From contig NZ_WOWL01000001.1 in NCBI RefSeq assembly GCF_009741265.1, positions 3,844,001 through 3,908,000 of the forward strand: DNA of 64,000 nucleotides. The letters are read 5' to 3'. Source of the DNA: Pseudarthrobacter sp. GA104 (GTDB taxonomy: Bacteria > Actinomycetota > Actinomycetes > Actinomycetales > Micrococcaceae). This document shows positions 16,334-25,795 of the stretch, in pieces. Numbering within the stretch: position 1 is the first letter of the stretch; the number at the start of each line of letters is the position of its first letter. A model generated the notes under the pieces. That model saw nothing but the letters and a program-made list of their open reading frames with translations. It did no database searches and was not told the DNA's origin. A program made the position numbers and the translations under genes.

Positions 16334-16813
16334 ATGAGTTCCGTGTTCGCCTTCCCGAATCCCGTCAATGAGTACGCCGCACGCGTGACCGCGGGCCTGG
16401 TTGTGCTGCTCGCGGTTGTGACGGCAGCGAGCGGCTCAGTGTGGGGCCTGCTGGCCATCGCCGTCGGGTTCTGGCTGCGCGTGCTGTTCGGGCCGAGGGT
16501 TTCGCCGCTGGCGCTCTTGTCCGTGAAGGTCATCACGCCGCGGCTGGGACGGGTGAAGCTGGTCCCCGGACCGCCAAAGCGCTTCGCGCAGGGGATTGGG
16601 GCCGCAGTGTCCACCACCGCCCTGGTCCTGTTCGTGGCCGGGGCAGCGCCCGCAGCATGGGCAGCACTGGGCATCCTGGTCGTCGCGGCGTCACTTGAGG
16701 CTTTTGCAGGCTTTTGCCTGGGGTGCGTGATCTTCGGGTTCCTGCAGCGGAACGGACTGATTCCGGAGGACGTCTGCGAGGCGTGCAACAACATCAGCCT
16801 TCGGCGGTCGTAA
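16334..16813 (+). CDS. DUF4395 domain-containing membrane protein
   Basis: 159-aa small membrane protein of unknown function. It opens with FPNPVNEYAARVTAGLVVLL, has about four hydrophobic segments, and ends with a cysteine cluster (FCLGCVIFG and DVCEACNN) typical of the family, possibly metal- or redox-active. It is frequently found near thiol-redox genes, though none adjoins here. The 3' end overlaps the convergent ADP-ribosylglycohydrolase gene by 20 nt. Confidence 0.88.
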   Translation: MSSVFAFPNPVNEYAARVTAGLVVLLAVVTAASGSVWGLLAIAVGFWLRVLFGPRVSPLALLSVKVITPRLGRVKLVPGPPKRFAQGIGAAVSTTALVLFVAGAAPAAWAALGILVVAASLEAFAGFCLGCVIFGFLQRNGLIPEDVCEACNNISLRRS

Positions 16814-17915
16814 CCCTCACCAGCAGATCGGCCATGCCGCGGACCGCCTCGGGCGCTTCCAGCGATCCGAGCCAGTCTGCGGGCAGGCACTCCTCGCCGT
16901 AGAAGGCCCCCAGGATATTCCCGGCCAGCGAACCGGTGGAATCGCTGTTCCCGCCGTGGTTCACCGCCAATGCCAGCGCCGTCCGGAAGTGCCGGACGGG
17001 CAGCGTGCCTGCGCCGGCGTCGTCCGTGCCTTGTTTGTCCCCGCCCGTACCGCCTGTGCCTGGCGCAGTGGCAAGCACCGCGTAAAGCGCGACGGCGAGT
17101 GCTTCCGCCGCGGTCCGGCCTTCACCCAGTGCCTCCGTGAGTTCCTCCGGGCTGACTACGCCCTCGCCCGCGAGCCGGAGGGCGGATTCCAGGCGGTCGG
17201 GCAGTTCCGGTGCCACCTCGTTGAGCGAACGGGAGCGGGCGGCCACTGCGGCAGCCGCCTCGTGGAGCCCTTCGCCCGTGACGAGCCGGTGGATCAGCAG
17301 GCTGAAGATTCCGGCACTCTGGCGCGCCGCCGGGTGCCCGTGCGTCAGGGAGGCGGCGTCTGCACTCAGCTTATAGACGGAGTCGGGCGTGATGTGCGGG
17401 ACCAGCCCGAACGGCGCCGACCGCACCACCGTTCCGCAGCCCTTCGACACCGGATTTACCGGGCGGAAGACAGTCCCCATCTCACCCGTGGCCAGCCCGG
17501 AGATGGACGCCTTGTCCGGACGCCGGCGCTCGTGGAGCACTGACTGGCGGTCGATCCACCGCGGCTGGGGTGCGGGGGCCGCCGCAGGGGCAGACTCTCC
17601 CTGCGTGGCCAGCCACCGGAGGTACGCGAGCCACAGGCAGGCGTTGACGTCCGCGCCTACCCCGGAATTCGCCCACTCAAGTGCCTCCACCAGTCCGTCA
17701 ACCGTGTAAAGGGTCAGCTGGGTCTCGTCCGAAAAGGGGCTCCCGGACAGCTCACGGAAATCGGTAAGGCCGTGCCCGCCGAACCGGCGCCGGATCTCCT
17801 CCATCGAGTCCGTGCCGACGGCATAGCCCAGGGCATCGCCCAACGCGCCGCCTAGCAGGCAGCCGTGGATGCGTGATCTCAGTGCGGGCGCGGACGGGCC
17901 GGGTTCAATGCTCAT
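16794..17915 (-). CDS. ADP-ribosylglycohydrolase family protein
   Basis: 373-aa protein of the DraG/ARH family, which removes ADP-ribose from proteins or metabolites. Motifs: IHGCLLGGALGDALGYAVG at the N-terminus, FSDETQLTLYTVDGL (metal-binding Thr/Asp pattern altered from TDDT to SDET) and NHGGNSDSTGSLAGNILGA (about 314-332) with metal-binding Asp/Ser residues. A TAAATT -10 ends six bases before the ATG at 17915, so the message is probably leaderless. The substrate is unknown. Confidence 0.9.
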   Translation of the reverse strand: MSIEPGPSAPALRSRIHGCLLGGALGDALGYAVGTDSMEEIRRRFGGHGLTDFRELSGSPFSDETQLTLYTVDGLVEALEWANSGVGADVNACLWLAYLRWLATQGESAPAAAPAPQPRWIDRQSVLHERRRPDKASISGLATGEMGTVFRPVNPVSKGCGTVVRSAPFGLVPHITPDSVYKLSADAASLTHGHPAARQSAGIFSLLIHRLVTGEGLHEAAAAVAARSRSLNEVAPELPDRLESALRLAGEGVVSPEELTEALGEGRTAAEALAVALYAVLATAPGTGGTGGDKQGTDDAGAGTLPVRHFRTALALAVNHGGNSDSTGSLAGNILGAFYGEECLPADWLGSLEAPEAVRGMADLLVRVTTAEG

Positions 17916-17921
17916 GCTGCA

Positions 17922-17927
17922 AATTTA
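17922..17927 (-). promoter_or_regulatory. -10 element of predicted leaderless ADP-ribosylglycohydrolase transcript
   Basis: Reads TAAATT on the minus strand and ends six bases before the ATG at 17915; the spacer TGCAGC carries no Shine-Dalgarno. Confidence 0.55.
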
Positions 17928-18074
17928 CCGCGGCAGCGGCCGGCTTCCTGACGGGTGCCGGCCATCGCCGTCCGGGTCAACGCGCGGGCGCGGCAAACGC
18001 CCGGAAGCAGCTGGAATAATGGAGGGGTTGCCCGGCGGCCGCACCGCCATCTCCTGCCTACCAAAGGGTCCACC

Positions 18075-19013
18075 ATGAGCACCCCCGCCCTTGACCATCA
18101 CGACGCCTTGCTGCCCCGCGGTCCGGAGGCCTCACGCCCCGGACTGCTGCCGAGGCTGGGGGCCGAGGCCTTCGGCACGCTGTTCATCGTGGTGGCCGGC
18201 CTCGGTGTTCCGCTGTTCACCATCCCGGACTCCAGCCCCCTCCCTGCGGCGCTTGCAGCCGGCCTGGCCGTGACCGCCGCGATGCTCGCCTTCTCGCACG
18301 TTTCGGGCGGCCACTTCAACCCGGCCATCACCGTGGGGCACCTCCTGGCCGGACGGATCCGGGCCGGCGCCGCAGCCGCCTATGCCGGTGCCCAGCTGGC
18401 CGGTGGACTGGCTGGTGCCCTCGCCCTCTTCGGAATCCTGCGCACCCTCCCGGGGATTGCGGACAGCCGCACCGCTTTCGACACCGTCACGGCCGGCTTT
18501 GGCGAACACTCCATCATCCAGGCGCCGCTCGCTGCGGTGCTGCTCCTTGAAATGCTCGGCGCCGCAATCGTTGTTGCGGTCTTCCTGGGGACGTCCGGCA
18601 GGGACAATTCGCAGGACGGCGGCGGCCGGTCCGCCGCTGCCGTGGCGGTCGGCCTGTCCTTTGCGGTCCTCCTGCAGCTGGGCCAGTCGGTGGGCAACCT
18701 GCCGTTTAATCCTGCCCGCGCAGTCTCGTCCGCCCTTTTCAGCTCGGGCTGGGCTGCCGGGCAGCTGTGGGTTTTCCTGGCTGCCCCGGTGGTGGGCGCT
18801 GCCCTTGCGGGACTGGTGTTCCGGAGCTTCGGAGCGGCCGCTGGCGGACGCCGGCCGGCTGTCAGCGCGGTCCCCGGGACGCAGGGCGCAGACGTGTCCC
18901 CGCCCGCAGTGCCCGCCGTTTCCGGTGCGGACGGACGCCCCGATCCACGCACGGACAAGCCCGGGCCGGGGACCAGCGAAGCCCAGGACTTCTTTGAAGG
19001 AACGCGGGGCTGA
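18075..19013 (+). CDS. MIP family channel (aquaporin / glycerol facilitator-like)
   Basis: 312-aa channel with six predicted TM helices and both NPA boxes (HFNPAITVG and PFNPARAVS). The last 65 or so residues are a Pro/Ala/Asp-rich tail without TM segments. ATG at 18075 is preceded by AAAGGG. The narrow-pore residue set was not modelled, so water versus small-solute specificity is undecided. The open frame upstream to 17955 has no supporting start signal. Confidence 0.92.
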   Translation: MSTPALDHHDALLPRGPEASRPGLLPRLGAEAFGTLFIVVAGLGVPLFTIPDSSPLPAALAAGLAVTAAMLAFSHVSGGHFNPAITVGHLLAGRIRAGAAAAYAGAQLAGGLAGALALFGILRTLPGIADSRTAFDTVTAGFGEHSIIQAPLAAVLLLEMLGAAIVVAVFLGTSGRDNSQDGGGRSAAAVAVGLSFAVLLQLGQSVGNLPFNPARAVSSALFSSGWAAGQLWVFLAAPVVGAALAGLVFRSFGAAAGGRRPAVSAVPGTQGADVSPPAVPAVSGADGRPDPRTDKPGPGTSEAQDFFEGTRG

Positions 19014-19057
19014 TCCCGGTGCCCGCGGCGGTTGCCGTCGCTGTCAGTGGCAGCCGA

Positions 19058-19063
19058 TAGCTT
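19058..19063 (+). promoter_or_regulatory. -10 element of predicted near-leaderless sbcDC transcript
   Basis: TAGCTT ends six bases before the sbcD ATG at 19070. The spacer AGGAAC contains AGGA, so a short canonical leader cannot be excluded. Confidence 0.4.
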
Positions 19064-19069
19064 AGGAAC

Positions 19070-20254
19070 ATGCGGTTACTACACACTTCGGACTGGCATT
19101 TGGGCCGGTCTTTCCACGGCGTCGGGATGCTGGACGCCCAGCGCGCCTTCGTTGACCAGCTGGTCGGTGCCGTCAAGCAGCACGGCGTGGACGTTGTCCT
19201 GGTGGCGGGGGACGTCTATGACCGCGCCCTTCCCGGCGTGGACGTGGTACGCCTGCTTGACGAGGCCCTGGTGCGCCTGACCGCTGCCGGCGCCAAGGTG
19301 GTGCTGACCAGCGGCAACCATGATTCCGCCATCCGCCTGGGCTTTGCGTCCCGGCTCCTGGAACGCGGGGGAGTGCACCTCCGCACCAGGATCGAGGACC
19401 TGGACGAACCGCTGCTGCTGCCGCTGGGGGACGCGGCTGCCGGGGAAGGTGGCAAGGCCGTGCTGGCCATCTACGGCATTCCGTGGCTCGAACCCCGGCT
19501 CGTCGCCGAACAACTCGGTGCGGACACCCCCAGCCACTTTGAAGTTACCCGGGCCGCAACAGGGATGATCCGCGAGGACATCAAGCGGCGTTCAGCATCG
19601 GCCACCGTTCATTCCGTGGTCCTGGCCCACACCTTCGCCAGCGGGGGGATCAGCTCGGACAGCGAGCGGGACCTCAGCATCGGCGGCGTCGGGGCCGTAC
19701 CGCTGGACCTCTTCGAGGGCTTCAGCTACGCCGCACTGGGGCACCTGCACGGACGCCAAACCCTGTCGCCCCAGGTGAGGTATTCGGGCTCGCCGCTCGC
19801 TTACTCCTTTTCGGAAGCCACCCACCAGAAAGGCGGCTGGCTCGTGGACCTCGGCGCGGACGGAGTCACCTCAGTGCGGGAAGTCCTGTGGCCGGCGCCG
19901 CGCGCACTGGCCGTGCTGCGCGGGCCCCTGGCTGAGCTGCTGGAATCGCCCGCGCACCAGTGGGCCGAAACCGCCTACTGCCAGGTCACCCTGACCGACG
20001 CCCAGCGGCCCGCCCGAGCCATGGAGCGGCTCCGTTCCCGGTTCCCGGACACCCTGGTCCTTGGTTTCGATCCGGAGGGCGGAGCCCAGGCCGCCGCCTC
20101 AAGCTACAGCAGCAGGCTGGCCGAGGCGCCGGACGACCTGGCGGTGTGCTGCGGCTTCCTGGAACATGTGCGCGGCAGGGAACCCGATGCGGCCGAAAAA
20201 GCCGCGGTGGCTGCTGCCCTGGAGAACGTCCGGCTCCTGGAGGCTTCACGATGA
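19070..20254 (+). CDS. sbcD: Exonuclease SbcCD, nuclease subunit D
   Basis: 394-aa Mre11-type phosphoesterase: HTSDWHLGR (residues 5-13), LVAGDVYDRA and TSGNHDSAIRL supply the dinuclear metal site, with GHLHGRQ downstream. With SbcC it processes hairpins and double-strand ends. Its stop overlaps the sbcC ATG (ATGA). Confidence 0.95.
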   Translation: MRLLHTSDWHLGRSFHGVGMLDAQRAFVDQLVGAVKQHGVDVVLVAGDVYDRALPGVDVVRLLDEALVRLTAAGAKVVLTSGNHDSAIRLGFASRLLERGGVHLRTRIEDLDEPLLLPLGDAAAGEGGKAVLAIYGIPWLEPRLVAEQLGADTPSHFEVTRAATGMIREDIKRRSASATVHSVVLAHTFASGGISSDSERDLSIGGVGAVPLDLFEGFSYAALGHLHGRQTLSPQVRYSGSPLAYSFSEATHQKGGWLVDLGADGVTSVREVLWPAPRALAVLRGPLAELLESPAHQWAETAYCQVTLTDAQRPARAMERLRSRFPDTLVLGFDPEGGAQAAASSYSSRLAEAPDDLAVCCGFLEHVRGREPDAAEKAAVAAALENVRLLEASR

Positions 20255-23200
20255 GGATCCACCGCCTCCTGATCTCCGCGTTCGGGCCCTTTGCCGGTAC
20301 CGAGGAGATTGACTTCGACAGGCTCAGCGCCCATGGCCTTTTCCTGCTCAACGGCCCAACAGGCGCAGGAAAGACCAGCGTCCTGGATGCCATCTGCTTT
20401 GCCCTGTACGGCTCCGTTCCCGGGGCCCGCCAGGACGGGAAAAGGCTCCGCAGCGACCATGCGGAACCGGCGCAGGAGCCTGCCGTCACCTGTGAGTTCT
20501 CGGCCCAGGGCCGCCGCTTCGAAGTGACGCGGTCCCCGGCCTGGGACAAGCCGAGCGCCCGGGGGAAGAACGGCTTCACCACGCAGCAGGCCAAGACGCT
20601 GCTGCGTGAACGCGTCAGCGGAACCTGGACGGAAAAGTCCGCCCGCAATGATGAGGCAGGCGCAGAGATTCTGGCCCTGCTTGGCATGGACCGGGAGCAG
20701 TTCACCCGGGTGGTGATGCTGCCCCAGGGCGACTTCGCCGCTTTCCTCCGTTCCAAGGCCACCGACCGGCTGGAACTTCTGCAGAAGCTTTTTGGTACCG
20801 AGCGGTTCGAATCGGTGGAGCAGGAACTGGCCCGCCAGGCGCAGGCAGCCAAGGAGGAAGTCTCCCTCCTCGCCGGCCAGCTCGAAATCCTGGCGGCGCG
20901 GGCGGAGTCGGAGACGGCCCCCCTGGGGCTGGACGGGGCCGGCGCTCCATCCCCGGATGATGCGGTGGCCCGGCTTGAATGGCTTGAAAGCGCGGTAAAC
21001 GGGCGGCTGGCGGAACTCACGGGCCAAGCGGAACGGGCGGAAGCCGCAAGCACCGAATGCAGGGACGCCGTGGAAGCGGAAGCAGCGCGCGGGGAGCGGC
21101 GCCGCAAACTCGATTCCGCCGCGGCCCGGAAAGCGGCCGTGGACCAGGGGGCGCAGTTGCTGGAGGAACAGCTCCTCCGGCTGGCCCGGCACCGGAAAGC
21201 CGAGGTCCTGCACGGGCAGCTGCTGAACGTTGATGCAGGTGTCGCGAAGGTCCGGCGGGCCGCTACTGCCGTGGAGTCCGCCTTTACGTTGCTCAGCATG
21301 GCCGCAGGGGAAGACCCCGAGTTGTCCCAGCTGGAGTTGGGAATTGGCGCGGTCCCGCCTGCGGACGGGGCAGGAGCCGCTGCCGGCTGCGCCGCCGAAC
21401 TGGGGCGCCTGCGTTCGCTCCTTGCCGTCGTGGAGGCCCGGGTGCCGGACGAGGACAGGCTGCTGGGCCTCCGGAAGCGCCACAGCGGGCTGGTGAAAAA
21501 GCAGGAAGAACTCGCCGCCGTCCTCGTGCAGGCGGGGAGCCGCTCCGAAGAACTCCAGGCCGAGCGGCGCCGCCTCCAGGACGGGCTGCAGGATCTCGAG
21601 CAGCGAGCGGGTGCCGAGGCCCTGCGGCGGAAGGAAGCCGCGGCCGCGGAGGAGCTGCTCGACGTCGTCAGGCGCTATGGCGGGGCCGTTGCTGTCCGGG
21701 ACCAGGTCAAAGTCCGGTACGACGGGTTCCGGGACAGCCAGCTGGAAGCAAAACGCCACTGGCTGGACCTCAGGGAAGAGAGGCTCGCAAACGCGGCTGC
21801 TGAGCTGGCCGCCAAGCTGGTACCGGGCGAACACTGTGCCGTCTGTGGCAGCACCGATCATCCCGCCCCCGCCGCAGGCGGTCCGGGTGGTCCAGGGCTC
21901 GCGCAGGAGGAGGAGGAAGCGCGGCGTGTCCACGAGGCGGCGGAGGCCGCCTGTGCCGTGGTTGCCCATGAACTGGCAGAAGCCAGCCAATTGGTGGCCG
22001 TCCTGGCGGGCCAGGGCGGGGAAACAGCCGCGGAAGAGGCCGAAAACGGCGCGGTCCGCGCGCGCCTGGCAGCTGCCGAGGCAGAGGCCGCGGTCAAGGA
22101 ACTCAGCGCTGTCCGGTTGCGGCTCGAGAAGCTTGAGGCCGCTGTCGAAGCAGCACAAAAATCGAGGACGGACGCAGAAGCCGAGCTTGCCCGGACTGTG
22201 GCCTCGCTGGCCGATGTGACCGAACAGTCCGCCGCCCTTGACCAGGCACTGGCCGGGCTCAGGGGAAGCCACCGGAGCCTGGCCCAGCGGTTGCGCGCGC
22301 TGGAAAACGCAGTGGCAGTCCTCAATAAGGCGGTTGAAGCACAGGCCCAGCTGGAACAGGCGGAGGCCCAGGCCGCCGAGGCGCGGGAGCAGCTGGAACA
22401 GGCTCTTCCTGCCGCCGGCTTCGCAACCGCCGGCGAGGCCCGGGAACAGCTGCTTGAGGCCGCCGAGGCAACTGCCCTCCAGGCCAGCGTGCGGGCCGCC
22501 CAGGACGAGCAGGCAAAGGTAGCGGAACTGTTCGTTTCAGCGGATGTTGTGCTGGCACTGGAAGAAAAGTCGGCCGGTTACGAAGTGGACCCGGCGCGGC
22601 TTGCGGGGTTCCGGGAAGCTGCGGCCACCGCAGTGCAGGAAGCCCGGGACGCGGACCTTGCTGCCGGCATGGCGTCCAGGTGCCTGGCCTCGCTCCGGGG
22701 TATCCGGGCCGAGTACAGCGATCTGGCAGGATCGGCGCGGCAGCCTGCCGAGCGGGCACAGATGCTCGCGGGCCTGGCGGATGCCGCAGCAGGCCGGGGC
22801 GAGAACACATACCGGATGAGCCTGAATAGCTATGTCCTGGCCGCCCGCCTGGAGCAGGTGGCCCTGGCGGCCTCGGAGCGGCTGGTGGCCATGAGCGATG
22901 GCCGGTACCTGCTCCAGCACACTGATGCCAAGGCCGCGCGCGGCGCAAAGTCGGGGCTTGGCCTGGAGGTAGTGGACCAGTGGACCGGGTTCCGCCGGGA
23001 CACCTCCACGCTGTCCGGAGGCGAGTCGTTCATGGCCTCCCTGTCCCTGGCGCTCGGGTTGGCGGACGTGGTCCAGCAGGAGGCCGGCGGAGTGGAGATC
23101 GAAACCCTGTTCGTGGACGAAGGGTTCGGCAGCCTGGATGAGCAGTCCCTCGAACAGGTGATGGACGCCCTTGAAGGCCTCCGGGACGGCGGCCGCGTGG

Positions 23201-23319
23201 TGGGGCTTGTCAGCCACGTGGCAGAGATGAAGCAGCGGATCGGCGCCCAGCTCCAAGTACTGAAAGGCCGGAACGGATCGACGCTGCGGATCTCCGACGC
23301 GGTGGATGCTCCCGTGTGA
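20251..23319 (+). CDS. sbcC: Exonuclease SbcCD, SMC-like ATPase subunit C
   Basis: 1022-aa Rad50-type ATPase. Walker A NGPTGAGKTS lies near residue 36; a long Ala/Glu-rich coiled coil follows, interrupted by a zinc hook Cys529-X2-Cys532 (EHCAVCGSTDHP). The C-terminal signature is LSGGESFMASLSLALGL and Walker B is ETLFVDEGFGSLD. ATG at 20251 overlaps sbcD by four bases; the longer open frame from 19960 is a shadow of sbcD. Confidence 0.95.
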   Translation: MRIHRLLISAFGPFAGTEEIDFDRLSAHGLFLLNGPTGAGKTSVLDAICFALYGSVPGARQDGKRLRSDHAEPAQEPAVTCEFSAQGRRFEVTRSPAWDKPSARGKNGFTTQQAKTLLRERVSGTWTEKSARNDEAGAEILALLGMDREQFTRVVMLPQGDFAAFLRSKATDRLELLQKLFGTERFESVEQELARQAQAAKEEVSLLAGQLEILAARAESETAPLGLDGAGAPSPDDAVARLEWLESAVNGRLAELTGQAERAEAASTECRDAVEAEAARGERRRKLDSAAARKAAVDQGAQLLEEQLLRLARHRKAEVLHGQLLNVDAGVAKVRRAATAVESAFTLLSMAAGEDPELSQLELGIGAVPPADGAGAAAGCAAELGRLRSLLAVVEARVPDEDRLLGLRKRHSGLVKKQEELAAVLVQAGSRSEELQAERRRLQDGLQDLEQRAGAEALRRKEAAAAEELLDVVRRYGGAVAVRDQVKVRYDGFRDSQLEAKRHWLDLREERLANAAAELAAKLVPGEHCAVCGSTDHPAPAAGGPGGPGLAQEEEEARRVHEAAEAACAVVAHELAEASQLVAVLAGQGGETAAEEAENGAVRARLAAAEAEAAVKELSAVRLRLEKLEAAVEAAQKSRTDAEAELARTVASLADVTEQSAALDQALAGLRGSHRSLAQRLRALENAVAVLNKAVEAQAQLEQAEAQAAEAREQLEQALPAAGFATAGEAREQLLEAAEATALQASVRAAQDEQAKVAELFVSADVVLALEEKSAGYEVDPARLAGFREAAATAVQEARDADLAAGMASRCLASLRGIRAEYSDLAGSARQPAERAQMLAGLADAAAGRGENTYRMSLNSYVLAARLEQVALAASERLVAMSDGRYLLQHTDAKAARGAKSGLGLEVVDQWTGFRRDTSTLSGGESFMASLSLALGLADVVQQEAGGVEIETLFVDEGFGSLDEQSLEQVMDALEGLRDGGRVVGLVSHVAEMKQRIGAQLQVLKGRNGSTLRISDAVDAPV

Positions 23320-23392
23320 CAGCGGCGGCGGTCTCGGGAGCCGGATATAATTGGACAGTTACCGGGTTGCGCGCATCGGGAGGAGGGACGGT

Positions 23393-23440
23393 GTGCACAA
23401 CATGAACGAGCCCGGAATTGACTTCATCCACCTCACCTGA
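23393..23440 (+). CDS. Possible 15-codon upstream ORF with strong Shine-Dalgarno
   Basis: GGGAGGAGGG (about 23378-23387) is the best Shine-Dalgarno of this region and is followed by GTG at 23393, giving MHNMNEPGIDFIHLT and a TGA stop. The frame overlaps the TTG start proposed for the MFS gene (23418) by 23 nt in a different frame. It may be a translation-coupling leader, or a sign that the MFS start is mis-set or frameshifted. Confidence 0.4.
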   Translation: MHNMNEPGIDFIHLT

Positions 23441-24824
23441 CAGCCCGCAAGTAACTGTCCCTGCCGGCCAGCCGTCGCCTTCCCCTGCACCCGCCCACGT
23501 CCCTGAGCCGCCTGGCGCCGCCAACCAGCCAGCTGCCAACCCGACGTCCGCCAACCCGGCTCTCGGCGGCAGCCGCTTCGCCCGGCTGCCCCGTCTTGCC
23601 GGCCGCAGCTTTATTCCGCTGGGGCTGTTTGCGCGGCTTCCGCTGGCCATGCTGACAGTCGGGACACTCACGCTGGTTACGTCAGCCAGCGGTTCCTACG
23701 CACTGGGCGGGACGGCTGCCGGTGCGGTCGGGATCGGTTCGGCATTGGGCGCTCCGGCCTTGGGAGCCTTGGCCGACCGGCGCGGACAACGTCCCGTGCT
23801 GGTGATCGCGTCCCTCCTTAATACCGCGGCAGTGGTGGCCCTGATGCTTGCGGTGTGGGCCATGGGGGAGTTCGGCGGTGTCACTGCGGCGGTGCTGGCG
23901 TCCGCCTTCGTGTCCGGTGCAAGCTGTCCGCAGGTCGGACCGCTGGCCAGGGTGCGGTGGATGGCCCTGGCCTCACGGGGGCCGGCCGCGGACAGGGCGA
24001 AGGACCTGCACACTGCCCTTTCCTACGAAAGCACCGCGGACGAGGTGACTTTTGTCCTTGGGCCGGCCCTGGTGGGAATCCTGGCCAGCCTGCTGGCGCC
24101 CTGGCTGCCCCTTGCCCTTGCGGCGGCCATGACCATCACCTTCGTTCCGGCCTTCGCGGTGCACCGCACCCATCGTGCCGTTCCGGTCATCAGGGCTGCT
24201 CCGGCGGGCAGCGCGGCCCGGACCGCCGCGGACCGGCGTTCGCAGGGTGCAGGAACCGCTGCCGGGCGCCTCCCGGCAGCGGTGGCCCTGCCGGTGTTTG
24301 CCATGGTGTGCATGGGAACGTTCTTTGGCTCGACGCAGGCCGCCCTGAGCTCGTTTTCGGGATTGTTTGGAGGCTCGGAGGTTGCCGGCCTGCTGTACGC
24401 CTCGATGGGCCTGAGCTCGGCCGCGGCGGCATTGTCGGTTGCCTACTGGCCGCAGGCCTTCAGCCTGTCCGGGCGGTGGGCGCTTTGCGCCGGGCTGATG
24501 GCCGCGCTGGCCCTGCTCCTGCTGCTGCCGTCCTCGATGCCCGGGATGGTGGCGGCGCTGCTGGTCCTGGGCCTCCCGGTGGGGCCGGTCATGGTCACGG
24601 TCTTTGGCGTCGGCGGTGCCGTCGCTCCGGCTGGCCGGCTCGGCACCGTAATGACGGCGCTGGCCAGCGGCATCGTGGCCGGCACTGCCCTTGGCTCGTC
24701 CTTGGGCGGCCAGCTGGCCGAACTGCACGGCTACGCAGCGGCGTTTGTTGTCCCGGTCTGTGCCGCAGCGGTCCTGGCACTCCTGGGTGCCGCGTCCGGC
24801 GTTGTTCTTCGCCGCAGGCCCTAA
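23418..24824 (+). CDS. MFS transporter
   Basis: About 468-aa major facilitator protein with 12 hydrophobic segments; loop 2-3 contains GALADRRGQRPVLV, the MFS motif A. About 75 Pro/Ala/Ser-rich residues precede the first helix. The only start I find for this frame is TTG at 23418, with no good ribosome site of its own, so the 5' end is uncertain (see the short ORF at 23393). It converges on the IclR gene with a four-base overlap. Substrate unknown. Confidence 0.78.
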   Translation: MTSSTSPDSPQVTVPAGQPSPSPAPAHVPEPPGAANQPAANPTSANPALGGSRFARLPRLAGRSFIPLGLFARLPLAMLTVGTLTLVTSASGSYALGGTAAGAVGIGSALGAPALGALADRRGQRPVLVIASLLNTAAVVALMLAVWAMGEFGGVTAAVLASAFVSGASCPQVGPLARVRWMALASRGPAADRAKDLHTALSYESTADEVTFVLGPALVGILASLLAPWLPLALAAAMTITFVPAFAVHRTHRAVPVIRAAPAGSAARTAADRRSQGAGTAAGRLPAAVALPVFAMVCMGTFFGSTQAALSSFSGLFGGSEVAGLLYASMGLSSAAAALSVAYWPQAFSLSGRWALCAGLMAALALLLLLPSSMPGMVAALLVLGLPVGPVMVTVFGVGGAVAPAGRLGTVMTALASGIVAGTALGSSLGGQLAELHGYAAAFVVPVCAAAVLALLGAASGVVLRRRP

Positions 24825-25555
24825 GCCAGTTGCCGCTCGATCCTGGCGGCGCTCTCCACCAGAGCCGCGCCCACCGTCGCGGGGTCATGGGATGAGCGGA
24901 TATAGACGACGGCGAGGGCGGCCGGGCGGCTGCCGGGTACCCGGACGGGCGCAGCCAGGGACGATACGCCGGCGATGACCTCGTCGTGGCTGGCCGAGTA
25001 TCCGGCGCGGCGGGCCTCGGCGGCCTCGGGGCGGTAGGGGATTCCCGTGGCCAGCCGGTCCCATTCGGCCTCGGTGAGCGCCGACTGGATGGCGATGCCC
25101 GGGGCGCCGGCGTTGACGGGATGGCGGGTGCCGGGGTGCTGGGCCACAGTGGCGCCCGAGTGCCTGGGTTCCACCGTGAGCAGGGTGATGCAGTCGTGGT
25201 GGTCCCACACGGCCACGAACGCCGTCATATCCAGGGTATTGGCGAGTTGCGTCAGCTCCGGAAGGGCTGCCGCCTGCAGGTTGCGCGAAACCCCGCGTGC
25301 CAGGACAGCCAGCCCCGGCCCCGGCTGGACCCGCCCGGCGTCGTCCCGCACCAGCAGCGAGTGGTCCTCCAGGGTCCGGAGGATGCGGTACGCCACCGAC
25401 CGGTGCACGCCCATCGCGTCCGCCAGTTCCGCAATGGTCAGCGGGCCGGGCGCTGCCGCGAGGATCTCCAGGGCGCGGATTCCCCGGGACAGGGTTTGCG
25501 ACGCGGACGCCTGGGCCGGCGCTGCTCCGGCCGGCGCTGCAGCGGTGGGATTCAT
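24821..25555 (-). CDS. IclR family transcriptional regulator
   Basis: 244-aa regulator with N-terminal winged helix (SRGIRALEILAAAPGPLTIA, VHRSVAYRILRTLEDH) and C-terminal effector domain. ATG at 25555 (MNPTAAAPAG) is chosen over 25564 because TAGGAT ends seven bases before it. It is divergent from the MHS-type transporter at 25846 across a 290-bp control region, so it may regulate that gene in response to its substrate (inference). Confidence 0.88.
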   Translation of the reverse strand: MNPTAAAPAGAAPAQASASQTLSRGIRALEILAAAPGPLTIAELADAMGVHRSVAYRILRTLEDHSLLVRDDAGRVQPGPGLAVLARGVSRNLQAAALPELTQLANTLDMTAFVAVWDHHDCITLLTVEPRHSGATVAQHPGTRHPVNAGAPGIAIQSALTEAEWDRLATGIPYRPEAAEARRAGYSASHDEVIAGVSSLAAPVRVPGSRPAALAVVYIRSSHDPATVGAALVESAARIERQLA

Positions 25556-25562
25556 GGTGACC

Positions 25563-25568
25563 ATCCTA
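25563..25568 (-). promoter_or_regulatory. -10 element of predicted leaderless IclR-gene transcript
   Basis: Reads TAGGAT on the minus strand and ends seven bases before the ATG at 25555. Confidence 0.5.
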
Positions 25569-25781
25569 GGTGGCAGGTTCCGGCAGGGGGTGCCGGGGAT
25601 CCGGCCAGGCGCGCGGTGTCCTCAATTCGAAAGGGCAATTCAAATATAGAACTGGGTGATCGCGGAGCCCAAACGTCAGGTCGGCTTTCCTGCAGGTTCC
25701 CGCAGTTCAACCGGCTGCGCATAAAAGTTTGCGCGGGCCGTGTTGTGCCTCACATTTTCGTAGTACCCTACTAACTAACTG

Positions 25782-25795
25782 ACCGTTCTGTCGGT
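25782..25795. promoter_or_regulatory. Inverted repeat upstream of MHS transporter, candidate operator
   Basis: ACCG-TTCTGT-CGGT, preceded by the direct repeat CTAACTAACT, sits 51 bases before the transporter ATG. The form recalls TetR-type operators, while the nearest regulator is IclR-type, so the binding protein is unknown. Confidence 0.35.

Noticed and set aside
19960..20250. Upstream extension of sbcC
   Set aside because: Overlaps sbcD; the conserved MRIHRLLISAFGPF start is at 20251 with ATGA coupling.
20104..22272. 722-aa minus-strand open frame
   Set aside because: Antisense shadow of the Ala/Glu-rich coiled coil of sbcC; high-GC third positions leave it open.
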